6,493 nt of DNA from Niastella sp. GTDB lineage: Bacteria; Bacteroidota; Bacteroidia; Chitinophagales; Chitinophagaceae. Positions 1 to 5,138 of the stretch are shown here, piece after piece. Under the pieces are notes generated by a model. It had not been told where the DNA came from and searched no databases. It worked only from the letters and a program-made list of their open reading frames with translations. The DNA is taken from assembly GCA_021154515.1 (NCBI GenBank), contig JAJKIL010000449.1:1-6493 (forward strand), read 5' to 3'. A program made the translations under genes and the position numbers. Positions within the stretch are counted from its first letter, which is position 1; each line of letters starts with the position of its first letter.

Positions 1-2
1 CG

Positions 3-86
3 TTTTTACAACGTTGCGTGCGGGAAAAAGTGAGTAAAGAACTAAAAAGAGATGCTCCTATTAAAGTAGAGGGTTCGGGATACTAA
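3..86 (+). CDS. Possible 3' end of an unidentified gene (partial, enters from the left edge)
   Basis: One plus-strand frame stays open from the window edge to a TAA at 84-86 and encodes about 27 residues. The tail is charged and lysine-rich and ends in KVEGSGY. The two other plus-strand frames stop earlier, at 31-33 and 35-37, so this frame is the longest but not the only candidate. The product cannot be identified from so short a tail. If real, the gene converges on the Wzy-type gene, with only about 35 bp of repeat-rich DNA between the two stop codons. The call rests on frame openness and amino-acid composition alone. Confidence 0.35.
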   Translation, partial: FLQRCVREKVSKELKRDAPIKVEGSGY

Positions 87-92
87 CTTCCA

Positions 93-185
93 GTTACAGG
101 TTACAGGTTGCAGGGTACCAGTTACCGGTCGCCGCTCTGCCGCGTATTTTCTTTGCCCTCTGTCCTTTGCCCTGTGCCTGCCTTC
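93..185. repeat. Degenerate 7-bp tandem repeats spanning the 3' end of the Wzy-type gene
   Basis: Two families of 7-bp units run through this stretch. From 93 to 134 there are six GTTACAG-like units: GTTACAG, GTTACAG, GTTGCAG, GGTACCA, GTTACCG and GTCGCCG. In the same phase, CTCTGCC follows at 135-141. After a 9-bp interruption come CTTTGCC, CTCTGTC, CTTTGCC and CTGTGCC (151-178), then a weaker unit to 185. The array fills the gap between the convergent genes and enters the minus-strand Wzy gene, whose stop codon at 122-124 lies inside a unit. Such heptad arrays are usually intergenic and are thought to spread or expand by slippage. No transposase or terminal inverted repeat is seen. Confidence 0.7.
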
Positions 186-1369
186 TCAATATCATATTCT
201 TTAAAGACAGCTGTAAACGCCATTATCCAGATAACATATTCCGCTATATTGGTAATAAAGCTGCCCGTGAACTGGTAAATAAACACAAACACGAATAACA
301 GCAGCCGGTAATAATTACGCCATACTTTGGTATATACAAACAACAAACACTCCGCAAGAATGCGAACGGAAAACCCAACCCAGCCAAAAATAGCCAGGGT
401 TTCAGCGGCTGCATTGGGAATGGCCACCCGCGTTGTATCGCGTCCATACCCATAAAAATCGCGTATCAGGTCAAAGCCCAGTATTTTTATCTGTCCCGGG
501 CCTATCCCCCACCAATAACTTTTCTGCGCCAGCAGTTGATCGGCCAGCCAAAAGGCTTCAAAGGTTCTGCCTTTACCCGAAGGGTCTTTACCGGAAATAA
601 CATTATCAAGGCGTATAAAAAGAATATTATCGGGGAAGAACACAAAACCAACCACCAGCACGCTCACCACCACCAGGCCTGTAAGCCCCAGCAGGTTGAT
701 GAACCGTTTGTTGTGCAGGAACTTTTTATAATGCAATGTCACCATTACAGCAATGGCCATTACAATAGCGCTGATAACCCCTAATGAAAAAGACAAAGCC
801 AGTGGCAGCAACAACATCACCAGCAACAGCCAGCCATTAATGGTATTCCTGAAAAAAAGCAACTGCAACAGGAAAAAAAAGAACAGCGGTGTAAACAACA
901 ATGCGTAATAAGAAGGCTCATAAGTAAGCAGGCTTAATCGCCTGACATCTTCCACCCCGGTTGTAAGAAATTGTTTCGTCCATAAAACCGGGTAAAGGGG
1001 CGTAAAGAAAAGGGGAATAGCCACCAGGCAACAAATAAAATTAATGACCAGCAATTGGTGAAAGATTGTACCCGGCTGCTCACATTTAATAAGGAAAGTA
1101 TAAACAGCCTGGCAGAAAATATACACCAGGGTCATGTTCAGCACCGAAACAAAATAACTGTTCACATCAACTCCAATAGCAAGGTGGATCAGTACAACCG
1201 GCAACATGATTAACAGGAAAGGCCACAACACCTCGCGCTTGCGGGTCATTATCATCCAGAGATACAAAAGCGGACTTAACAATGCGGTATAGGTTAATCC
1301 AAAAGGCAACCCGAACGAATTGATAAAAAAGTAAATAAATATAACCGGAAAGAATTTATTGATCCGCAT
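122..1369 (-). CDS. Wzy-type O-antigen / surface polysaccharide polymerase
   Basis: This 415-residue protein is almost wholly hydrophobic, with roughly ten to twelve predicted membrane helices, and should sit in the inner membrane. It probably joins lipid-linked oligosaccharide repeat units on the periplasmic face. Supporting features are the TYEPS motif (E151-P152-S153) before a very hydrophobic helix, a long loop at about 254-325 with GKGRTF (residues 265-270, including R269), GIGPGQ (288-293), and N319/E323 leading into another helix. This arrangement is typical of the Wzy/O-antigen ligase superfamily. The gene lies 13 bp downstream of the flippase gene on the same strand, so the two are probably co-transcribed. 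The start at 1369 has no clear ribosome-binding site. The last ~20 residues (from about 395) are polar, low-complexity and encoded by 7-bp repeats, so the ancestral C-terminus was probably shorter. Polymerase versus ligase cannot be settled from sequence alone. Confidence 0.8.
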   Translation of the reverse strand: MRINKFFPVIFIYFFINSFGLPFGLTYTALLSPLLYLWMIMTRKREVLWPFLLIMLPVVLIHLAIGVDVNSYFVSVLNMTLVYIFCQAVYTFLIKCEQPGTIFHQLLVINFICCLVAIPLFFTPLYPVLWTKQFLTTGVEDVRRLSLLTYEPSYYALLFTPLFFFFLLQLLFFRNTINGWLLLVMLLLPLALSFSLGVISAIVMAIAVMVTLHYKKFLHNKRFINLLGLTGLVVVSVLVVGFVFFPDNILFIRLDNVISGKDPSGKGRTFEAFWLADQLLAQKSYWWGIGPGQIKILGFDLIRDFYGYGRDTTRVAIPNAAAETLAIFGWVGFSVRILAECLLFVYTKVWRNYYRLLLFVFVFIYQFTGSFITNIAEYVIWIMAFTAVFKEYDIEKAGTGQRTEGKENTRQSGDR

Positions 1370-1382
1370 TCGTTGTGGTAGT

Positions 1383-2654
1383 TTAATGTGCAGGGGCGCT
1401 GAGGTAGCCGGCCAGTTTATTTCTGTACATTTCCCGGTTAAAGCCTGCCGTTATAAACAGTTCGGTCAGCAACACACTGATAGTAGTACCCAGGGAACCC
1501 CATACCTGTACCAGCAACAGGTTACAGATAACATTCAACACCGTTCCCCAGCTTAACACGCGCAGGTAGCTTTTTTTATAGTTAGCAGCCATTAATAACT
1601 GGCTGGCCGGTACATGCAAACACACAATAATGGGTCCCAGGCAAAACAACCGCAATAACAACACCGCATTACCGCTCCTGGCGCCTAAAAAAAAGGAAAC
1701 AATAAAAGAGGAGAAGCTAAACAACAATACACCCGCCAAAAGCACCAGCAATAAAAAAGGCACATACACCGATTTGAAAAAAGGACGGGTAGCTTCCTTC
1801 CCTTTTTGCAGCAGCTGGCAAAGAGGCGGATATATCACCTGCGAAAACATCACCGGCACCTGCCGGGTTGCCAGGAATATTTTCTCTGCAACGCTGTAAT
1901 AACCCGCTACCAGGTCGTTAGTGAACAGTCGTAATATGAACACGTTTATACTCAAAAAAGTGTTTATCGAAATATTGGAAAGCATTACAGGCCATCCTTC
2001 TTTCAGCTCATGAACGATATCACTCCACAAAGGCCGCACTACCGGCAGTTTACACAGCCTGATTGCCTGAAAAATACTGGCTATGCCGGCCACCAGGCTG
2101 CCAATGCCCATAAACAAAATAAAGAACCTGTTGTCTGATCGCTGTCTGATGAAAGCAAAAACAAGCGCCGCAAACAGCAGGCGGGCCAGCAAGGTGTAAA
2201 TGGTGATGTATTTCATTTTTTCAACCCCCTGAAAAAACCAGCTTACCAACAACGATTGACCCAGCACCCAGGTAAAACCAAACAGGTATAATTGAACATG
2301 TTGTTTAAAAAAAGGAACCAATGTTACAAGCAATAACAATAGGGCGAACAAGACCCCGCAAATGATCATTTTGGCAGCCAGCACCGTAAAAAAAAGCCGG
2401 GCATTTTTTGCCGCATCATCCCGGTGCAGCGCCAGAGCGCGGGTGGCGGTTAAATTAAATCCATAATCAGAAACAGTACAAAAAATAAGCAGTACCACCT
2501 GTGCCACCGCAACAATACCATAGCCATCGGCCCCAATACGGTTAATAACAAAAGGCATTACCAGTACCGGAAGCAAAAAATTGGTTCCCTGCAAAATGCC
2601 CAGGGCCATAAAATTCGAAAAAATACGGCTGCGTCTGCTGCGGCTTTCCTCCAT
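1383..2654 (-). CDS. Wzx/RfbX-type polysaccharide flippase (MOP superfamily)
   Basis: This 423-residue protein has about twelve membrane helices and matches the polysaccharide-export branch of the MOP superfamily in length and layout. It should flip undecaprenyl-linked sugar repeats from the cytoplasmic to the periplasmic side of the inner membrane. Recognisable family patterns are a short basic N-terminus (SRSRRSR), GYGIVAVAQ (44-52), DYGFNLTATR (63-72) after the second helix, WFFQGVEKMKY (139-149) and GYYSVAEKI (251-259). These are typical RfbX-like landmarks rather than those of MurJ or drug-efflux MATE proteins. It is the first gene of the minus-strand pair and reads into the Wzy-type polymerase after 13 bp, the expected partnership in a Wzx/Wzy pathway. 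Its start at 2654 faces the divergent Wzz-like gene. The sugar substrate cannot be predicted. Confidence 0.88.
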   Translation of the reverse strand: MEESRSRRSRIFSNFMALGILQGTNFLLPVLVMPFVINRIGADGYGIVAVAQVVLLIFCTVSDYGFNLTATRALALHRDDAAKNARLFFTVLAAKMIICGVLFALLLLLVTLVPFFKQHVQLYLFGFTWVLGQSLLVSWFFQGVEKMKYITIYTLLARLLFAALVFAFIRQRSDNRFFILFMGIGSLVAGIASIFQAIRLCKLPVVRPLWSDIVHELKEGWPVMLSNISINTFLSINVFILRLFTNDLVAGYYSVAEKIFLATRQVPVMFSQVIYPPLCQLLQKGKEATRPFFKSVYVPFLLLVLLAGVLLFSFSSFIVSFFLGARSGNAVLLLRLFCLGPIIVCLHVPASQLLMAANYKKSYLRVLSWGTVLNVICNLLLVQVWGSLGTTISVLLTELFITAGFNREMYRNKLAGYLSAPAH

Positions 2655-2736
2655 ATGAATTAATTCAGAAAATACTAAATGTCAAATTATAACAATTAAC
2701 GCAACCCATATATATAATTTTCCGTACTGATCTATC
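2655..2736. promoter_or_regulatory. Divergent intergenic region, presumed promoters for both polysaccharide gene pairs
   Basis: These 82 AT-rich bases separate the start codons of the flippase (minus) and the Wzz-like gene (plus), so promoters for both transcripts must lie here or just inside the genes. I looked for the Bacteroidota pattern (TTG about 20 bases before TAnnTTTG) and found no full match. Partial matches are TATAATTTG on the minus strand (2691 to 2683) and TAATTTTC on the plus strand (2715-2722), neither with a correctly spaced TTG. A perfect 12-bp palindrome, TGAATTAATTCA, lies at 2656-2667, directly before the flippase start, and could be an operator or simply AT-rich chance. 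The regulatory role is inferred from gene orientation. Confidence 0.5.
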
Positions 2737-3573
2737 ATGAAACAGGTTAAATTGGTAGCCACCCCTACAGATGAGCTGGACATATCGGCACTCTTTCAAC
2801 AGGCCACTTCTTTTCTCAGGCAGTACGGGAAATTATTACTGGTAGTTGCTTTAGTGGGCTTATTGGCAGGGTTTATCCGTTACTGGAAAACACCTGACCT
2901 GTACACTTCCTCAATTGTGTTGCAACCAACCATTTTGACCGAACCCGAACAAATAGCGGTGATCAGCAACTGGTGCGAGTTGATACAAAAAAAAGAACGC
3001 CGTTTACTGGCAAAACAATTTAATGTAGATATTTCTCTCCTCAGAAAAGTAGAATCGATTAAAGTAGAAGAATTACAAAAGATCTTTACACCCAAAAATT
3101 ATACGGCCTTTACGATCTCTGTAGTTGTACGCGACACTACCATTTTACAACCCTTGCAAAATGGAATGCTGTACGCATTAGAAAACAGTGGATATGTAAA
3201 AGAAAAGCTGGCCAGCCGAAAAAACATCCTGAAATCGATGATTCAAACTGTACAACTGGAAATGACCCGCCTGAGTAAACTGCAGCAGGTGGTTGAAACA
3301 AGTTTTCAGCAACCTACCAATGCAGGCGGTCATCTTATGTTGAACGTTTCTGATATCAGCACCCAAATTGCCAACCTGGAGGAAAGAAAATTGAACTATG
3401 AAGAGGAACTTTCTTTTATCTCACCGGTAAATGTGTTACAACATTTTTATACGCCTCTTAATCCCACCTTCCCGGTATTGTTAAAACAACTGGCACTGGG
3501 ACTTGGTGGTGGTTTGTTCCTGGGCATGCTTACCAGTTTTTATTTACATTACAGAAGAAAAACGATGAATTAA
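2737..3573 (+). CDS. Wzz-type polysaccharide chain-length determinant (co-polymerase)
   Basis: This 278-residue protein has the Wzz architecture: a cytoplasmic N-terminus of about 32 residues, a first membrane helix at about 33-50, a large periplasmic part and a second helix at about 248-270, followed by a short basic tail (HYRRKTMN). Just after helix 1 is YTSSIVLQP (56-64), and proline-rich PLNPTFP (240-246) precedes helix 2, both typical of the family. The periplasmic part has two heptad-like helical stretches (about 160-190 and 207-230) likely to form coiled coils. Wzz proteins oligomerise in the inner membrane and set the length of the polymer made by Wzy. The protein is somewhat shorter than common Wzz proteins (often over 300 residues). 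No Walker A or tyrosine-rich tail follows helix 2, so it is not a Wzc-type kinase fusion. It opens a plus-strand operon with the ligase-like gene. Confidence 0.82.
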   Translation: MKQVKLVATPTDELDISALFQQATSFLRQYGKLLLVVALVGLLAGFIRYWKTPDLYTSSIVLQPTILTEPEQIAVISNWCELIQKKERRLLAKQFNVDISLLRKVESIKVEELQKIFTPKNYTAFTISVVVRDTTILQPLQNGMLYALENSGYVKEKLASRKNILKSMIQTVQLEMTRLSKLQQVVETSFQQPTNAGGHLMLNVSDISTQIANLEERKLNYEEELSFISPVNVLQHFYTPLNPTFPVLLKQLALGLGGGLFLGMLTSFYLHYRRKTMN

Positions 3574-3577
3574 GCTG

Positions 3578-4861
3578 ATGCCCCGAAAAAACTTAATCAA
3601 TAACCTGCTTTTCCTGTTCTATCTCGGCTTTCTGTTAACGGCGGTAGCTGCTTTCAGGGCCTATAGCAGTATAGCCATCGGCTTGATAGTGGCTACCTCT
3701 TTTTACTATAACAAGATCACTACGGGTTCCTGGTTCAATAAAGCTTTACGCAACAGGCTTGCGATCTGTTGCAGCCTGTTCTTCTTACTGCAAATAATAC
3801 CCCTTGCTTACACAGATAATTTGCCCGTTACCTGGAGACATATAGAAGTAAAAAGCGCCTTGTTATTTATACCGCTTTGCTTCTTTAGTAACCGGTATTT
3901 AAATAAAGCCCGGTTCCATTCCTTAATGAAGGTGTATGTTTTTATCCTGGTAATCATAATCACCTGGTGTTTGGGCGTTAGTTTTATAAAATACCAGTAC
4001 CATCAGGCACCCATCTATGTTTTCTTTTATCACGACTTGCTGAGCGATCTGGCGCACCATGCTATTCAGTTTTCCATACTTGTTTTTGCCGGGTTGATCT
4101 TTCTGTTGCAGGAAACCACGCAGGAGCGATATGTAGTGAACAAAGGCATTCATTTTTCGCTGCTGACCTTTCTCATTGGTAGCATGCTGTTGTTGTCGTC
4201 AAAACTGGTGATCAGTTTTACGTTATGCAGCCTGGCTTATTACGCCGTTATTTCATTGAAAAAAAATGTAAATACCCGTTGGGCCATTGCATGGGTGGCC
4301 GTTGCCGGCATCGCCATCAGCAGTATTATATTGTTTACAAAAAATCCCATCAGCTACCGCTTTAGTGACATCATGCATAATAACATGATCGTTATGGAGA
4401 AAAAGACCTTTGAACCAAGGTTTTATTTAAATGGGGTGGCGTTCCGCTTACTGCAATGGCGTTTTGTAAAAGAAATAATCCAGGAACACCGGGCCTGGGT
4501 CCTGGGCGTAACGCCTGCCCATGCACAACCTTTGTTAAACCAGAAGTATTTGGAGGCCAATATGTATGCCGGTCACCCCGGCACTCCCGATCACGGGTAC
4601 CAGGGCTACAACACGCACAACCAGTGGCTGGAGTCTTTTTTACAATCGGGGCTTATAGGATTGATCCTATTTTTCTGTATCTGTTTTTCCATGGTTGCCA
4701 TGGCCATTCAGCAAAAGAGCCGGTCTTTATGGGCAATTGTACTTTTAGTGCTCGCGTATTCTTTTCAGGAGGCGGTGTTTGAAACTCAATATGGGCTGGT
4801 CGTCTTCCTGTTTTTGCCGCTGTTCTTTTACTTTGGGGAGAAAGAACCTGAGAAACAATAG
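3578..4861 (+). CDS. O-antigen ligase / polymerase family protein (WaaL/Wzy superfamily)
   Basis: This 427-residue polytopic membrane protein has about ten to twelve helices and one long periplasmic loop (about 255-350). The loop ends in YNTHNQWLESFLQSGLIG (344-361), the strongest signature: WaaL-type ligases have a functionally important histidine in this place, here H347, followed by a conserved glutamate (E352) and glycine. R290 and W294 before the loop centre and LGV (309-311) fit the usual R...W...GxG pattern, although the glycine motif is degenerate. The likely reaction is transfer of a lipid-linked glycan to an acceptor such as lipid A-core, or polymerisation of repeat units; sequence does not separate these. 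The gene starts 4 bp after the Wzz-like stop codon, implying translational coupling. A second Wzy-fold gene is encoded divergently, so this one is more plausibly the ligase, by inference only. Confidence 0.82.
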   Translation: MPRKNLINNLLFLFYLGFLLTAVAAFRAYSSIAIGLIVATSFYYNKITTGSWFNKALRNRLAICCSLFFLLQIIPLAYTDNLPVTWRHIEVKSALLFIPLCFFSNRYLNKARFHSLMKVYVFILVIIITWCLGVSFIKYQYHQAPIYVFFYHDLLSDLAHHAIQFSILVFAGLIFLLQETTQERYVVNKGIHFSLLTFLIGSMLLLSSKLVISFTLCSLAYYAVISLKKNVNTRWAIAWVAVAGIAISSIILFTKNPISYRFSDIMHNNMIVMEKKTFEPRFYLNGVAFRLLQWRFVKEIIQEHRAWVLGVTPAHAQPLLNQKYLEANMYAGHPGTPDHGYQGYNTHNQWLESFLQSGLIGLILFFCICFSMVAMAIQQKSRSLWAIVLLVLAYSFQEAVFETQYGLVVFLFLPLFFYFGEKEPEKQ

Positions 4862-4896
4862 GTTACAAATCACACCAATATTTTCCAAACGAAAAT

Positions 4897-4959
4897 GAAA
4901 TTCCCCAGCTGGCTTTTTGCCATTTAATACAGGGTCAGTCTTTTTTAGCCGGGAATTTC
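4897..4959. repeat. Long inverted repeat with nested stem
   Basis: GAAATTCCC at 4897-4905 is perfectly complementary to GGGAATTTC at 4951-4959. Just inside, GGCT (4911-4914) can pair with AGCC (4947-4950), leaving a 5-base bulge on the left arm. The 32-base interior also offers a competing small hairpin, TGGC-TTTTT-GCCA (4910-4922), and the run TTTTTT at 4941-4946. It begins 36 bp after the ligase-like stop codon and could stabilise or end that transcript. Pairing is read directly from the sequence; function is unknown. Confidence 0.6.
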
Positions 4960-4974
4960 CCCCTTTAGTGTTTA

Positions 4975-5022
4975 TCCCAACTTGTCGGAGGGTTGGGAGT
5001 ACAATCGGGTTGTACTAATCCC
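4975..5022. repeat. Two abutting stem-loops with a possible alternative pairing
   Basis: The first hairpin pairs TCCCAAC (4975-4981) with GTTGGGA (4992-4998); two extra G-U pairs are possible in RNA, and the loop is 6 bases. The second pairs AGTACAA (4998-5004) with TTGTACT (5010-5016) around a TCGGG loop. They share base 4998. GGG at 4995-4997, part of the first hairpin, could instead pair with CCC at 5020-5022 to lengthen the second, so the two forms compete. This may be an RNA structure in the exporter leader, or part of a mobile repeat. Confidence 0.55.
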
Positions 5023-5068
5023 GGTTTTACCTGCACTCTTCCACGTCAGCAAGGCCATTAAATCAGAA

Positions 5069-5087
5069 TAATATAAATTGTATATTA
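5069..5087. repeat. AT-rich inverted repeat
   Basis: TAATATA (5069-5075) and TATATTA (5081-5087) are perfectly complementary around an AATTG loop. The site lies about 50-70 bp before the ABC exporter start, where a promoter or operator would be expected, but AT-rich symmetry of this size can arise by chance. Confidence 0.4.
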
Positions 5088-5119
5088 ATTCCCGAACCCC
5101 TGACAAACATTCCCGTTGA

Positions 5120-5130
5120 TTAACTGTTAA
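5120..5130. promoter_or_regulatory. Possible operator: TTAAC-T-GTTAA palindrome just before the ABC exporter start
   Basis: TTAACTGTTAA is a perfect 5-bp inverted repeat around one central base. It ends 8 bp before the ATG at 5139, so it overlaps the ribosome-binding region. A bound regulator or local RNA structure here could affect expression of the exporter. The symmetry is seen directly; the role is a guess. Confidence 0.3.
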
Positions 5131-5138
5131 ATGCAATT

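Larger units (their letters stand above)
4862..5138. other. 277-bp intergenic region with a chain of inverted repeats
   Basis: No convincing gene lies between the ligase-like gene and the ABC exporter. The space holds at least five inverted repeats, listed separately where they are strong. No full Bacteroidota promoter (TTG about 20 bases before TAnnTTTG) was found, although the size and position suggest that the exporter's promoter and leader lie here. None of the stem-loops is followed directly by a long T-run, so a classical intrinsic terminator is not evident; the T6 run at 4941-4946 lies within the loop of the first inverted repeat. The region might be an untranslated leader, a terminator plus promoter, or a small interspersed repeat element. 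Confidence 0.55.

Noticed and set aside
536..784. Plus-strand ORF of 82 codons opposite the Wzy-type gene
   Set aside because: It is antisense to a clear membrane-protein gene, and its His/Gln/Lys-rich product reflects the complement of hydrophobic codons.
2683..2691. Bacteroidota-type -7 element (TATAATTTG) for the flippase promoter on the minus strand
   Set aside because: The spacing inside the element is one base too long, and the nearest upstream TTG (2704 to 2702) is only about 10 bases away instead of about 20.
4456..4782. Plus-strand ORF of 108 codons inside the ligase-like gene
   Set aside because: It is an out-of-frame shadow within the well-supported ligase-like frame carrying the H347 motif.
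4897..4959. Intrinsic transcription terminator for the ligase-like gene
   Set aside because: The 9-bp stem is followed by CCCC and mixed sequence rather than a T-run, and the T6 lies inside the loop. The fit is too poor to call a terminator.
4948..5070. Open plus-strand frame of about 40 codons in the spacer before the ABC exporter
   Set aside because: It has no start codon, is preceded by in-frame stops at 4925-4927 and 4945-4947, resembles no protein I recognise, and coincides with hairpin-forming DNA that explains its sequence better.
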